From the NCBI RefSeq assembly GCF_000986865.1, contig NZ_LAVS01000090.1:62001-126000 (forward strand): a stretch of 64,000 bases of DNA, read 5' to 3'. Position numbers and translations under genes: made by a program. The notes beneath the pieces are model-generated. The model saw nothing but the letters and a program-made list of their open reading frames with translations, searched no databases and had not been told where the DNA came from. Shown here one piece after another: positions 27,908-38,140 of the stretch. Numbering within the stretch: the stretch's first letter is position 1; each line of letters begins with the position of its first letter. Source of the DNA: Rheinheimera mesophila. GTDB taxonomy: Bacteria > Pseudomonadota > Gammaproteobacteria > Enterobacterales > Alteromonadaceae.

Positions 27908-29731
27908 TTAAAGCTTCAGTAGTTTATCAACAGCCGACTGAGTCAAAGGGTGATAACCAGCCCGTGCTCGCTGATACACGGCTTTCGCCCACTCTAAATG
28001 TTGTGGGTTTTGACTGAGTTGTTGATACAAAGGCACCACAAACTTACGCCGTCCTACTCTGATTAAAAACTGCTCCAATGCAGGCAGCGCTTGACTGTAG
28101 TTTTTTGCCAGCGCCACTTTAAACCAGGCTGTTGCCACTTCCGCATTTTGACTCTGGCTTAAACCAAAGCCCTGGTCCAACTGTTGTAGCTGGGCAGTGT
28201 CGACAGTAGCAGCCAATTGGCCGATAAAATGTAACCAATGGTGAATACTCCAGCTATTTGTCTGTAAATCCGTCAAAGTGCCGCTTTGTTGCCACAAAAC
28301 ACGCTGTTGATCGACCTGTTTAAAGGCGTCTGACTGTGGCGCAACAAAAGTACTGGCCAGCCCCGGCTGATACAGCCATTCCAATATTTCCCCCATGGAG
28401 ACAATATCCGGGTCAGTCAGCAAGGTTTTACGCAGGTAACGCAAGAATTTTTCGGTATCCATACTTTGAAACGCAAAGGTCTGGAAATAGTTTTTTAAGA
28501 ATGGGTCAAACACAGCACGCCCCACTCGTTGCTCTAAAAACTGCAGGAATAACATGCCTTTGACATAAGGTACCTGAGTAAAGGCCTCATCCGGATCCCG
28601 TCCTGTGTAATCGGTCACCAGTAACGTATCTTTTGCATCGAGCTGGTCCAAATCGTTTTCTAAGTCTTGTACTGACAACTGGCGCTCCAGCAATGCGCGC
28701 TCAGGCCCGAATACCTGCTCCATAATGCGGTTTTCCACATAGTTGGTGAACCCTTCGTTCAACCACAACTCGTGCCAGCTACCGTTGGTGACTAAATTGC
28801 CAGACCAGGAATGCGCCAGCTCGTGCGCTATTAAGCTGACCAGACTTTTGTCTCCGGCTATCACAGTAGGTGTAATAAAAGATAACCTTGGGTTTTCCAT
28901 ACCACCAAAAGGGAAACTGGCCGGTAAAATCAGTAGATCATAGCGGCCCCATGGGTAATCGCCATACATAGCACTTGCCACTTGCATCATCTGCTCTGTA
29001 TCAGAGAACTCAGCCACAGCTTTATCCAGCCAGACTTTTTCGGCGTATACACCAGTACGCTCTGACATAGCCTTAAATTCCAAATCCCCTATTGCCAGCG
29101 CTATCAGATAGGATGGAATAGCCTGTGGCATCCGGAAGAAATAATCACCGTCTTTATCCACATTGGCACTGTTATCCGCGCCCATCACAGCCAGTAACTG
29201 TTTGGGAGTCTGAATACGGGCCTGAAAATTCAACCGCACCGCAGGTGTGTCTTGCAGCGGGATCCAACTGCGGGCATGAATAGACTGTGATTGGCTATAC
29301 ATAAAGGGGTGTTGTTTTTCGCTGGTCTGTTCTTTGGTCAGCCACTGCAAGCCGGACGCTTGTGGGCTGGTGTGGTAATACACCCGCACTTTAGGCAACT
29401 GAGATGGAAATTCAATGCGTAGCGCCTGACCATGAGTGGGCGACTTTTCGCCGAAACTGTAACTAAGCTGCAGCCATTTGCCAGCAGCAGACTGACCCAT
29501 GACTTTTTTAATACTCAGATCGCGGCTATCCAGAATCAGCTCACGCACATCCGGATGATGCCAGTCCAGCTCTAACTCAACAAAACCATGGAGTTGCTGC
29601 TTATCAAAATCAGCGGTTAAATCCAGCGCCAGTGTCGGGTGACTGACCAGAGCAAAGTTGCTGAAACTATGGGGATCGGCCGCCTGCACTTTGGCAGCAA
29701 GGATAAGCAGCACCAGCAAAACAACACGCAT
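27908..29731 (-). CDS. exported M1-family metallopeptidase
   Basis: A 607-residue M1 peptidase with a signal peptide (MRVVLLVLLILAAKVQA). The motif FPFGGMENPRLSF and the zinc site HELAHSWSGNL with NEGFTNYVE downstream are intact. The C-terminal ARM-like domain of leukotriene A4 hydrolase-type enzymes is present (HPLTQSAVDKLLKL ending). It probably trims peptides in the periplasm. I placed the start at 29731 because GGAG sits eight bases upstream and a signal peptide starts there; a longer in-frame version begins at 29788 inside the kinase gene. The gene follows the kinase by 14 bases. Confidence 0.9.
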   Translation of the reverse strand: MRVVLLVLLILAAKVQAADPHSFSNFALVSHPTLALDLTADFDKQQLHGFVELELDWHHPDVRELILDSRDLSIKKVMGQSAAGKWLQLSYSFGEKSPTHGQALRIEFPSQLPKVRVYYHTSPQASGLQWLTKEQTSEKQHPFMYSQSQSIHARSWIPLQDTPAVRLNFQARIQTPKQLLAVMGADNSANVDKDGDYFFRMPQAIPSYLIALAIGDLEFKAMSERTGVYAEKVWLDKAVAEFSDTEQMMQVASAMYGDYPWGRYDLLILPASFPFGGMENPRLSFITPTVIAGDKSLVSLIAHELAHSWSGNLVTNGSWHELWLNEGFTNYVENRIMEQVFGPERALLERQLSVQDLENDLDQLDAKDTLLVTDYTGRDPDEAFTQVPYVKGMLFLQFLEQRVGRAVFDPFLKNYFQTFAFQSMDTEKFLRYLRKTLLTDPDIVSMGEILEWLYQPGLASTFVAPQSDAFKQVDQQRVLWQQSGTLTDLQTNSWSIHHWLHFIGQLAATVDTAQLQQLDQGFGLSQSQNAEVATAWFKVALAKNYSQALPALEQFLIRVGRRKFVVPLYQQLSQNPQHLEWAKAVYQRARAGYHPLTQSAVDKLLKL

Positions 29732-29745
29732 TTTTTTCTCCGAAA

Positions 29746-31572
29746 TCAGGACTTCATAAAATTCATAGGATTGGCAGGATAATAACAAAGTTCCTGCTGG
29801 CTCTGATGGCTAAAATGCCGGGTGTCTTTGTGTGGCAATTTCATAAAACCACCGACCCCTTCCCCGCTGATTAATGGCACTTTGGCCAGAATACTTTGCA
29901 GCAACGCAGCAAACTGCGCTTCAGCAGCAGGGTCAAGTAAACGGTAATAGTTATGTATTTTCATATACAAAGGTGTGACTTCAAAAATAATACAGCCGGT
30001 GTGACGAATTAAATTCAACGCGGCCAAATCGTCCATAATGCCGTCCGGTAAAACCAGTTGCTCGTCCGGATCTTTGCCATCTTCAAAGTAACTGTGCTGC
30101 GCACTGCGATCGTCCAGTTGGCTCTGGCCTAATTCGTATTTAAGCACAGTACCCGGCGGCACCACAAAAGGCTCAGCTATACTGTCCCGCGCTATGTGGA
30201 TGGTCTGACGGGCATCAAATAAACAGGCTTTAAAAATACCGACTTTGGCGATAGAGCGAGCCAGTTGCACCACATTATTGACAGCCACAGCAAAAGCTTT
30301 TTGTAAGCTTGCGTCAAACAAATTCAGACTGGAGTCGATATAAACCCCAGTGCTTTGCCAGTGGATCGCTATCCCCCCCACCACAGGGTAACGGCCTAAA
30401 CGACTCACCGCAGCCACAAAAGCTTTTTCCGTTTCGCCCATGCCTTCCAGGTAGTTTTTGTAATAACGCTCGAGCTGCACGTCGTCGATGTACTGAATAC
30501 CTTCTTCATCACTGTGTTCACGCAAAAAGGATTTACGCGATGAATACACTACGGTGTCCAACTCCTGAGTTTTATCACTAAGCCAGACAGGTAAGACAGC
30601 ATCAGTGCTGAGCAGCGGTAAATCAGGTGTCACCAGATGCTGTAATCGTGGCATGGCTTTTAAGAAATAATCACCAGCTTGCTGACGTAGCAGTAAATCG
30701 TCAGACAGCATACTGTCGAGCATAGTAGCAAATTCCATCGGCAAGCCCAGACTGCGTGCTGGTATCGCCTTGCGACCAAAACGACAGGACTGGCCGGACG
30801 CTAAGGCATACAAGGTACTGGCCACCCCCTGCTCATCAAAACGTGGGCTGGATAAAGCACCGGAGCGCTGCTCAGGGCCAATAAAATACACATCCCCTAA
30901 ACGGGCATTGGAGGTCTGTAAATCCGACGACATCAGCTGCATCACATTGCTACCTATGTAATGGCCTTCGCTGTCGAGTTGAGCAAACACCGATGATCCC
31001 CAATCCACCAGACTGATTTGATTGGTGTTTTCGTCATAGACAATATTCGACGGTTTAATATCACCATGCACTATAGGCGCGCTTTCGCCATCTTTTTTAT
31101 GCTGCCGAAGTGCCAGCAGTAAACTGGCTAACTGAGTAGCAATATCCAGCAGTAAGCGTACCGACAATCGGCCATGTGTCAGGCTGTACTGTTCCAGATC
31201 GACGCCTTTGGCGCGGCCCATCATTAAAATGCCCTGTTTTTTCACCAACTGATACGTAAAAAACGGCGGTACATTCGGATGCGCGGCCTGTGACAACATA
31301 TAGCCTTCGTCGGCTAATCGTTCCTGAATATGCGGCGGTAAATTAATGCGGGAGAATTTAAACACCACGTCCTGCTGCTTTTGATCCAGGCCAGCAAAAA
31401 CAAAACCATAAGCGCCTTTTCCCACCAGCTCAATCTGGCGATAGCCCAGTTTCTCCAGCTCAGAGATACAAAGCGCGACCCAGTCTTTGAGCTTTTTCGC
31501 ATCATTGGCGTTAAGCAGGTACACCGACTGCTCTTCGGGGATATAGAAGTTACGAAGCTGATGTTTATCCAT
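29746..31572 (-). CDS. serine/threonine protein kinase-like protein
   Basis: A 608-residue protein with an N-terminal kinase domain. The glycine loop is GKGAYGFVF (residues 51-59), the ATP lysine is in VVFKF (Lys72), the catalytic loop is HGDIKPSN (Asp171, Lys173, Asn176) and the metal loop is DWG (Asp190). HGD and DWG replace the usual HRD and DFG, but the catalytic residues are present, so it could be active and independent of activation-loop phosphorylation. The remaining 300 residues have no domain I recognise; one region (IIFEVTPLYMKIHNYYRLL) looks structured. No membrane segment is visible. It is 14 bases upstream of the M1 peptidase gene. Substrate unknown. Confidence 0.85.
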   Translation of the reverse strand: MDKHQLRNFYIPEEQSVYLLNANDAKKLKDWVALCISELEKLGYRQIELVGKGAYGFVFAGLDQKQQDVVFKFSRINLPPHIQERLADEGYMLSQAAHPNVPPFFTYQLVKKQGILMMGRAKGVDLEQYSLTHGRLSVRLLLDIATQLASLLLALRQHKKDGESAPIVHGDIKPSNIVYDENTNQISLVDWGSSVFAQLDSEGHYIGSNVMQLMSSDLQTSNARLGDVYFIGPEQRSGALSSPRFDEQGVASTLYALASGQSCRFGRKAIPARSLGLPMEFATMLDSMLSDDLLLRQQAGDYFLKAMPRLQHLVTPDLPLLSTDAVLPVWLSDKTQELDTVVYSSRKSFLREHSDEEGIQYIDDVQLERYYKNYLEGMGETEKAFVAAVSRLGRYPVVGGIAIHWQSTGVYIDSSLNLFDASLQKAFAVAVNNVVQLARSIAKVGIFKACLFDARQTIHIARDSIAEPFVVPPGTVLKYELGQSQLDDRSAQHSYFEDGKDPDEQLVLPDGIMDDLAALNLIRHTGCIIFEVTPLYMKIHNYYRLLDPAAEAQFAALLQSILAKVPLISGEGVGGFMKLPHKDTRHFSHQSQQELCYYPANPMNFMKS

Positions 31573-31602
31573 GCACTACCCGTCGTAATGGCCTTAAAAC
31601 GA

Positions 31603-31635
31603 AAAACCCGGATGAGTTTCGATCATCCGGGTTTT
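31603..31635 (-). terminator. Rho-independent terminator of the bkd operon
   Basis: A perfect 13-bp stem (AAAACCCGGATGA and complement) with a seven-base loop and T-rich flank on the minus strand, 43 bases after the E2 stop codon. Confidence 0.85.
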
Positions 31636-31677
31636 GTAGCAAAGAACTAAGCCAATGACCAGCTATTTATCAATGGG

Positions 31678-33222
31678 TTAGACCATAGACAGCAGCATAG
31701 AAGATGGCTGTTCCAGATAGCTTTTCCACAAGTTAGTGAAACGGGCAATAGTGCCACCGTCTATCACACGGTGATCACCTGACCAACTGATTTGCATCAA
31801 AGAGCGGGCTTCCACTTCACCTTTGGCGTTAAAACGTGGCAACAATTGGGTTTTGCCCAAAGCGACGATCGCCACTTCCGGCTTATTGATAATAGGAGTG
31901 GCCACAGTGCCACCAATAGCGCCAATGTTAGAAATAGTGATAGTGCCACCTTTGAGTTCAGCCGGGCTGACACGACCTTCACGGGCGGCGTCAGTCAGTC
32001 TGGTCAGCTCCTGAGCAATTTGCACAATGGACTTGTTCTGACAACCTTTGATATTTGGCACCAGCAAACCTACTTTCGAGTCGACCGCTATACCAATATT
32101 GTGGTCATCAAAATAGGTCAGCTCGGTGCAGTCGCTGTTGACCTGACTATTCATAATAGGGAACTGCTTAATGGCCAGTGACATGGCTTTCATAAAAAAC
32201 GGCATCAAGGTGAGTTTAATACCCTGTTTGGCGTATTGATCTTTCAACTGGCCGCGAAGTGCAATCAGCTCTGTTAAATCAATTTCTTCACAGTAAGTAA
32301 AATGCGGAATAGTCGAGACTGAATCTTGCATTTGACGCGCCATCGCCGCTTTAATGCCTTTAATCGGCTCCACCCGGCTACCGCCTGAGCTACTCACTAC
32401 AGGAGCAACAACTGCATTGACTGGTGCTTTGGCTGGGGCTGTTACAGCTTTAGCATCACCATGGGCATACGCTTTGACATCCTCTTTATAGACCCGGCCT
32501 TTGTCGCCAGAACCCGGCACTAAGGACAAATCGACATTCAGCTCACGCGCCAAACGACGCACGGCCGGGCTGGCTAAGGCTTTGCCATTGCCAGCAGAAG
32601 CTGAAGTCGCGGCTCTCTGAGCACAAACCGGAGCTGCAACCTGTGTTGCAACTGCAGTCGGAGCAGTCGCTGTACTCCCCGCAATTTCCTGCTGAAACAG
32701 TGGGCTATGCACTTTAGCAATTTCACCTTTGGCGTAATGCAGCTTCACCACTTTACCTGCGTATTTAGCCGGTATTTGCACTAAAGCTTTGTCGGTCATT
32801 ACATCACAAACCGGCTGGTCTTCGGCCAATACATCACCTTCTTTGATCAGCCATTCGACAATTTCACATTCAACAATACCTTCGCCTATATCAGGCAGGA
32901 TAAAGTCTTCCAGTTGCTTGCCAGAGGTTACAGCGGCTTGAGTTTGAGCCGGAGCAGATGGAGTTGCAACAACAGGCGCAGCGCCCTCTGTGTCCATTTC
33001 AAACAAAGGCGCATGCACTTTGGCGATATCGCCTTTGGCGTAATACAGCTTAGTCACCACACCATCGTAGACAGCGGGAATTTGCACTAAAGCTTTGTCG
33101 GTCATCACATCACAAACCGGCTGGTCTTCAGTGATCCGATCACCTTCTTTCACCAGCCATTCGACAATTTCACACTCGACTATGCCTTCGCCAATATCCG
33201 GCAGAATAAAATCTTTTTTCAT
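31678..33222 (-). CDS. bkdB: branched-chain 2-oxoacid dehydrogenase E2 (dihydrolipoyl acyltransferase)
   Basis: A 514-residue E2 with two lipoyl domains in tandem: the lipoyl lysines are in DVMTDKALVQIP at residues 43 and 145. They are joined by Ala/Pro/Thr linkers to a peripheral-subunit-binding domain (ASPAVRRLARELNVDLSLVPGSGDKGRVYKEDV, around residues 215-250) and a C-terminal catalytic domain. The catalytic histidine is in SWSGDHRVIDGGTIARF near the end. The two lipoyl domains are nearly identical, a recent duplication. It transfers the acyl group from E1 to CoA in valine, leucine and isoleucine breakdown. It is the last gene of the operon; no E3 gene follows, so the shared Lpd is presumably used. 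Confidence 0.94.
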   Translation of the reverse strand: MKKDFILPDIGEGIVECEIVEWLVKEGDRITEDQPVCDVMTDKALVQIPAVYDGVVTKLYYAKGDIAKVHAPLFEMDTEGAAPVVATPSAPAQTQAAVTSGKQLEDFILPDIGEGIVECEIVEWLIKEGDVLAEDQPVCDVMTDKALVQIPAKYAGKVVKLHYAKGEIAKVHSPLFQQEIAGSTATAPTAVATQVAAPVCAQRAATSASAGNGKALASPAVRRLARELNVDLSLVPGSGDKGRVYKEDVKAYAHGDAKAVTAPAKAPVNAVVAPVVSSSGGSRVEPIKGIKAAMARQMQDSVSTIPHFTYCEEIDLTELIALRGQLKDQYAKQGIKLTLMPFFMKAMSLAIKQFPIMNSQVNSDCTELTYFDDHNIGIAVDSKVGLLVPNIKGCQNKSIVQIAQELTRLTDAAREGRVSPAELKGGTITISNIGAIGGTVATPIINKPEVAIVALGKTQLLPRFNAKGEVEARSLMQISWSGDHRVIDGGTIARFTNLWKSYLEQPSSMLLSMV

Positions 33223-33232
33223 CTGGCTTTCC

Positions 33233-34210
33233 TTAGAAGTTCACCGAGCGTTTTATCGCTTCGTAAGTTTTCAGATGATCGGGCACATATTCTTTTTCCA
33301 GTGCCAGTGGGTACGGAATATCTAAACCACAAACCCGTTCAATTGGGCTTTCCAGATGCAGGAAGCATTTTTTCTGAATAGTGGATGCAATTTCAGCGGC
33401 AAAACCACCTGTTAATGGTGCTTCATGGTTAATCACCAAACGGCCGGTTTTCATCACCGACTCTGCCACAGTGTCGACATCCCAAGGCTGAATGCTGCGA
33501 AGGTCAATCACCTCACAGGAAATGCCATCTGCAGCGGCCATCTCAGCCGCCTTCTGGATAATTTCCATCTGCGCGCCCCAGGCTAACACAGTCACGTCTT
33601 TGCCCTGCTGCAACACTTCGGCTTTGCCCAGTGGAATTTCGTAATAGTCTTCTGACACTTCACCGACTGAGGCGCGGTATAACTTCTTCGGTTCAAAGAA
33701 AATCACCGGATCCGGGCAATTAATGGACGCCAATAACAACCCTTTAGCCTGAGCCGGGTCGCGTGGCACCACAATTTTTAAACCTGGGGTATGAGCAAAA
33801 TAAGCTTCAGGTGACTGGCTGTGGTAATGACCACCGGCAATACCGCCACCATAAGGCGTGCGGAACACTAAACCACCGACGTTAAACTCATTGCCTGAAC
33901 GGTAACGGAACTTGGCCGTTTCATTCACAATCTGGTCAAAGGCTGGGAAGATATAATCGGCAAACTGAATTTCAGCCACAGGTTTCATGCCCTGAGCCGC
34001 CATACCGTTGGCAAAACCAGCGATGCCTTGCTCCGTTAAAGGGGTGTTGAAACAACGAGATTTACCGTATTTTTCCTGCAGCTTGCTGGTGGCGCGGAAT
34101 ACACCACCAAAGTGGCCAACGTCTTCACCAAAACACACCACACCGTCATCTTTGGCCATGGCTAAATCTAAGGCGTTGTTGATCGCCTGTAACATATTCA
34201 TCTTAGCCAT
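33233..34210 (-). CDS. bkdA2: branched-chain 2-oxoacid dehydrogenase E1 beta subunit
   Basis: A 325-residue transketolase-like E1 beta. Typical features are [38 protein letters not shown], the [16 protein letters not shown] region with the glutamate that activates thiamine pyrophosphate, and [12 protein letters not shown]. With E1 alpha it forms the heterotetramer that decarboxylates branched-chain 2-oxoacids. Its ATG overlaps the E1 alpha stop codon by one base (TAATG), giving coupled 1:1 translation. Confidence 0.95.
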   Translation of the reverse strand: MAKMNMLQAINNALDLAMAKDDGVVCFGEDVGHFGGVFRATSKLQEKYGKSRCFNTPLTEQGIAGFANGMAAQGMKPVAEIQFADYIFPAFDQIVNETAKFRYRSGNEFNVGGLVFRTPYGGGIAGGHYHSQSPEAYFAHTPGLKIVVPRDPAQAKGLLLASINCPDPVIFFEPKKLYRASVGEVSEDYYEIPLGKAEVLQQGKDVTVLAWGAQMEIIQKAAEMAAADGISCEVIDLRSIQPWDVDTVAESVMKTGRLVINHEAPLTGGFAAEIASTIQKKCFLHLESPIERVCGLDIPYPLALEKEYVPDHLKTYEAIKRSVNF

Positions 34211-35394
34211 TATTCAAATCTCCCCGCCGTCACCGGATAGGCATCCGGGTATTTTCTAATATGTGCTTTGAGTTCTTCTAATTGTTCGTTCAACAGTGGA
34301 ATCGGTGTTTCGTATACATCACTCATCAGATGTTCGATACCAGGCTTGGCGACTTTTTCCGCCACTTTTAACGCATCCAGAATTTCCTGACGCAGCGCGT
34401 CCAATTTGACTTTATCCGCTTCTTCGTCCAGCCAGCCTTGTTTGACCAGCCATAAACGGAAACGGGAAATCGGATCGTTTTTACGCCATAACTCTTCTTC
34501 TTCTTTCGAGCGATAGCCTGTTGGGTCGTCTGATGAGGAGTGCGCACCTAAACGATAGGCAATAGATTCAATCAGAATTGGCTCTTCATGTTCCAGCGCA
34601 TACTCACGCGCCATTTGGGTGGCTTTGTATACCGCCAGAATATCAGCCCCATCAACACGAATGGCTTTGATACCATAGCCGACACCACGACAGGCAATAC
34701 CGTCGCCTTTAAACTGCTCATTGGCTGGTGTTGAAATGGCATAACCGTTATTGCGGCAGAAGAAGATCACCGGCGCTTTATGCACAGCGGCCATATTTAA
34801 ACCGGCGTGGAAGTCACCTTCGGACGCTGCACCTTCACCAAAATAACAAATGGTAGTGTTTTTCAGTCCGCGTAACTTTTGCGCATACGCATAACCACTG
34901 GCCTGAGGAATTTGTGTACCCAGCGGTGATGAAATCGTCATGTAGTAAATGTCTTTGCTGCCGTAATGCACCGGCATCTGGCGACCTTTACCTAAGTCTT
35001 TTTCGTTGGAGAACAGCTGATTCATAAACTGTTCCAGACTAAAACCACGATAACGCAAAGCGCCTTGTTCACGGTACTGCGCCATAATCATGTCTTTATC
35101 GTCCAGTGCAGCAGCACTGCCGACAGTGGCCGCTTCTTCGCCTAAACACTGCATATAAAAACTGATCCGGCCCTGACGCTGAGCGGCCAGCATACGTTCG
35201 TCCAGGATGCGGATAAACTGCATGCTGTCGTACATCTTCAGGGCTGTGGTTTTATCAAGTTGAGGCGCTTCGGCACCTGGGTACAAAGAGCCGTCATCCT
35301 GCAGGATACGCAGCGTAGGAATTTGTAACGCGTGACCGCTGGTAAACTCAGCTGTGTGCACTGTAGAGATAGTTGCGTTATTGGGGTTAGTCAT
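34210..35394 (-). CDS. bkdA1: branched-chain 2-oxoacid dehydrogenase E1 alpha subunit
   Basis: A 394-residue E1 alpha. The thiamine pyrophosphate motif is [39 protein letters not shown] (from about residue 185), and the phosphorylation-loop-like region [16 protein letters not shown] follows near residue 285. Length and motifs fit the branched-chain rather than the pyruvate enzyme. First gene of the three-gene operon, with GAGAC upstream of the ATG. The intergenic 287 bp before it holds the astE terminator and presumably the operon promoter. Confidence 0.95.
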   Translation of the reverse strand: MTNPNNATISTVHTAEFTSGHALQIPTLRILQDDGSLYPGAEAPQLDKTTALKMYDSMQFIRILDERMLAAQRQGRISFYMQCLGEEAATVGSAAALDDKDMIMAQYREQGALRYRGFSLEQFMNQLFSNEKDLGKGRQMPVHYGSKDIYYMTISSPLGTQIPQASGYAYAQKLRGLKNTTICYFGEGAASEGDFHAGLNMAAVHKAPVIFFCRNNGYAISTPANEQFKGDGIACRGVGYGIKAIRVDGADILAVYKATQMAREYALEHEEPILIESIAYRLGAHSSSDDPTGYRSKEEEELWRKNDPISRFRLWLVKQGWLDEEADKVKLDALRQEILDALKVAEKVAKPGIEHLMSDVYETPIPLLNEQLEELKAHIRKYPDAYPVTAGRFE

Positions 35395-35600
35395 AGGTGT
35401 CTCTTTTGGTTGTATCCGTCAGACTGTGGCAACGATATGAACGCTTGGTGGCTTGCTGACCACTCTTTATTCGTAACTTGCGTTTCCCCGTTTGCCCTGA
35501 CCATTATTTTTGTTTTACGTGCTTTATAAGTTTAGCTGTTTTCTTATTATTTTCGGCCGCAACTTTACCTTTACGTAAACTGCATTGCAACCTGATGCAT

Positions 35601-35643
35601 AAATAAAAACAGCTGGTCTATCTTGTGAACAGAGACCAGCTGT
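35601..35643 (-). terminator. Rho-independent terminator of astE
   Basis: An 11-bp perfect stem (ACAGCTGGTCT and complement) with a 13-base loop, followed on the minus strand by a T-rich tract (TTTTTATTT). It lies 39 bases beyond the astE stop codon. Confidence 0.85.
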
Positions 35644-35681
35644 CAGAGTTTTTGTACTGTGGAAACGAAAAAAGCAGTGGC

Positions 35682-36734
35682 TTAACTCACTTTGCCGGCC
35701 ACAGAAACAGGTTTTACCATCAGCATAGCGCGTTGCCCTATGGCTACTTTAGGATTAGGGAAAATAATAGCTTCACCTTCCACTTCAACTTTGTACTCCA
35801 CGCCTTCATCGCTGGCCAGCACAGTGCCGACCTCAAAGGTGGTAAAGTTTTCAATGTTATCAGCAAAATGCAGTTTAAAACTTTCGGTGTTTTTGTTGAT
35901 AGAGCGGCGTACTTCATAAAGGTTAAAATCTGCTTCGTTAAATTCGGTTGTCTGAAGCTCGCCGCCAGAAATTAAGGCTCTGAGTGCAGATGCAGCTTCA
36001 GCAAAACGGCTCATATCGTTTTGGCCAAAAGGCCGCGCTTTACCCAGTTCAATAGTAAATCCATGCGCCTTACAGCTTTGAGCCGCAAAATAACTAAAGG
36101 TACTGGCCGGGGTTTGCATTAACAGCACTGTATTGGCACCACAGGCTTTTAAAAACTCAAACTGCTGTTTACTCCAGTCTGCGCCATGTAAAAACGGATA
36201 GACCACAAACTTCTCAAAACGTGAACCCCGAATGGCTGTATGCAAGTCATATAGTTTACGCTCACGTAAACCTTCCGGCGCCGCCTGAAAAAACTGCAGC
36301 ACATAAGCTTCTAACTTTTTTGCCCGTTCCCGCTCTGCGCTGGTTACACCAGGTTCTTTGCTGTGATAGCCGGAAAACAGGCGGTTTAAGTTATCCTGAA
36401 TTTCCCGCACACCAGCATTGATGGCTGGCGGATTACCAAATAAAAACAGCACCCGCTCAGTCAGCAGCAAGGTGCCGGTCAATACGTCGTTTAACAGCTC
36501 TGAACACAACTCAACTGGAGCTGTTTCGTTACCATGGACCCCGCTGCTCAGCACTATATCCTGCTCGCCACACTGCTGAGGTTGGCAATAAATCACTCCT
36601 GTATCCCAGATTTCGATCTCTGTGCCGTTTGGAAGTGAGTAGCTGGCGAAAGGTAAAAAATCGGGGTTGGCTAAGCTGAGTTTTAAAAAATCAGGGGTCT
36701 GCTGCAATTGCTGCAACAACTCTTCAGGCTTCAT
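35682..36734 (-). CDS. astE: succinylglutamate desuccinylase
   Basis: A 350-residue zinc carboxypeptidase-like enzyme of the AstE/aspartoacylase family. The zinc ligands His67 and Glu70 lie in SSGVHGNETAPVEL, followed by NPPAINAGVREIQDNLNRLF, YDLHTAIRGS with the third ligand, and FTIELGKARPFGQND. It releases glutamate and succinate from N-succinylglutamate, the last step of the arginine succinyltransferase pathway. Unlike in enterobacteria it stands alone, without astCADB next to it. A GGAG ribosome site precedes the ATG. Its product glutamate could feed the large NAD-glutamate dehydrogenase of this window. Confidence 0.92.
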   Translation of the reverse strand: MKPEELLQQLQQTPDFLKLSLANPDFLPFASYSLPNGTEIEIWDTGVIYCQPQQCGEQDIVLSSGVHGNETAPVELCSELLNDVLTGTLLLTERVLFLFGNPPAINAGVREIQDNLNRLFSGYHSKEPGVTSAERERAKKLEAYVLQFFQAAPEGLRERKLYDLHTAIRGSRFEKFVVYPFLHGADWSKQQFEFLKACGANTVLLMQTPASTFSYFAAQSCKAHGFTIELGKARPFGQNDMSRFAEAASALRALISGGELQTTEFNEADFNLYEVRRSINKNTESFKLHFADNIENFTTFEVGTVLASDEGVEYKVEVEGEAIIFPNPKVAIGQRAMLMVKPVSVAGKVS

Positions 36735-36801
36735 AGATGCTCCATAGCTAGCGCTTTAACGCTTTTTTAAGTTGGCCCATTCTAGCTCGCCCTCGGACAC
36801 A

Positions 36802-36837
36802 CACCAAGCTGCTTTTGCTCGCAAATGCAGCTTGGTG
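36802..36837. terminator. hairpin downstream of the nuclease gene
   Basis: An 11-bp perfect stem (CACCAAGCTGC and complement) around a 14-base centre, 23 bases after the nuclease stop codon and upstream of astE. No T run follows, so the terminator call is tentative. Confidence 0.55.
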
Positions 36838-36859
36838 CTGCTCTACCCGTTACAACCCG

Positions 36860-38140
36860 TTACAGACCACAACTGGCGCCATAAATCGACTGGGCCCACT
36901 GTGGGTTATCAATAAAGGGATTGCGGTTTTGTTGCCATTCATAAATGCGATTATTGCGACGACTTTCAAAACTATCCACCGGGTCCTGGATATGCCATTG
37001 CAGCAGCACACAAAGTTTACCCATTTCAGGCGCTGTGCTGCCGGTCGGCGCAACATTGCGTAAAATCAGGTTCGGCGTGCCGGTTTCATCGCCACCTTCG
37101 TAGCGTACATCCATATAAAACATCATCCGGGCCACGTCACCTTTGACCGCATTACGAGGCTCAAAGCTGTCGCTGTCGGTTTTATTTTCAGGCGCTTCAG
37201 CCAGCGGCGTGCCACCTAAATCAAAGTCTTTATTGCCCCGGCTGGAGTTAATCGACACATCAGCCGGCCGCAGATGATGAATATCTGTATAAGCATATTG
37301 GCTTTCACTGGGAAAGCCATGGCTTTTCGCCCAGACGTGCTCACGGTTCCAGGCATCCAGCGAATTGGTTTGGCCTGCACGAAAGGTCTTGGCTTCGGAG
37401 CGGCCTGCATACAGCAAAATCACGTTGTTGCTATTCGCTGGGTCTTCATCAGTGTATGACAGGGCATCCCACACCTGACTGTAAGTTAAACGCACATGGC
37501 CGCGTAAAATACTGTTCAGTGCGGATTTAAGCTCGCTACCGGATTTCCCTACTGCAGCAGCGTAATAAGTGGGCAGATTCACAACTGGGGTAGTACCACC
37601 GCCAGTATCGCCACCACCGCTGCAGCTTGCAGTAAAGACACCAGTACCCGGATTGCCAGAATTGCCAGACACCACCCAGTCAGACACCAGATTGCTGTCG
37701 GTGGTTTTGTTGCGGCTAATGGATTTATCGACAGCATTGATGGACCAACCCGACAAGCCATTTTCCCAACCGACAGCATCGACTTCTGTGCTGCCGTTTT
37801 TCAGTTTAACGTAATCGCCACTGTTGCCAAACGCCAGAGTTAAACCAGCAAGTTGTGCGGTTTTGCCATACAAACTTTGCAGAGCTGCGCTGTTTTTTGC
37901 CACCAGAAAATAACTGCGTGGCGCTACAGTACCAGACAAATTAAAACTGCCGCCGTTGTCCTGCAGGCTATAGCCTTGCAGATTAACAGCAGTACAGCCG
38001 TTGTTGTACAGTTCAACGAACTCTTCGGTGTTGTCATTGTTTGGTGCATCGTACAGCACTTCGGTGATCAGCAAATCAGCAAAAACTGAACTACTGCATA
38101 ATGCGGCCGCGAAGAGCGATATAGTTGTGATGTGTTTCAT
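36860..38140 (-). CDS. secreted nuclease: lamin-tail domain fused to endonuclease I
   Basis: A 426-residue protein with a signal peptide (ISLFAAALCSSSVFA). Residues about 21-165 form a lamin-tail domain (LLITEVLYDAPNNDNTEEFVELYNNGCTAVNLQGYSLQDNGG). A Gly/Thr-rich linker (CSGGGDTGGGTTPVV) joins it to a C-terminal endonuclease I domain with DAWNREHVWAKSHGF and YTDIHHLRPADVSINSSRGNKDFD, the metal and catalytic region of the EndA/Dns family. It probably degrades extracellular DNA for nutrients or biofilm turnover. The lamin-tail domain may bind DNA or the surface. Cysteines in both domains suggest disulfides, consistent with export. Confidence 0.9.
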   Translation of the reverse strand: MKHITTISLFAAALCSSSVFADLLITEVLYDAPNNDNTEEFVELYNNGCTAVNLQGYSLQDNGGSFNLSGTVAPRSYFLVAKNSAALQSLYGKTAQLAGLTLAFGNSGDYVKLKNGSTEVDAVGWENGLSGWSINAVDKSISRNKTTDSNLVSDWVVSGNSGNPGTGVFTASCSGGGDTGGGTTPVVNLPTYYAAAVGKSGSELKSALNSILRGHVRLTYSQVWDALSYTDEDPANSNNVILLYAGRSEAKTFRAGQTNSLDAWNREHVWAKSHGFPSESQYAYTDIHHLRPADVSINSSRGNKDFDLGGTPLAEAPENKTDSDSFEPRNAVKGDVARMMFYMDVRYEGGDETGTPNLILRNVAPTGSTAPEMGKLCVLLQWHIQDPVDSFESRRNNRIYEWQQNRNPFIDNPQWAQSIYGASCGL

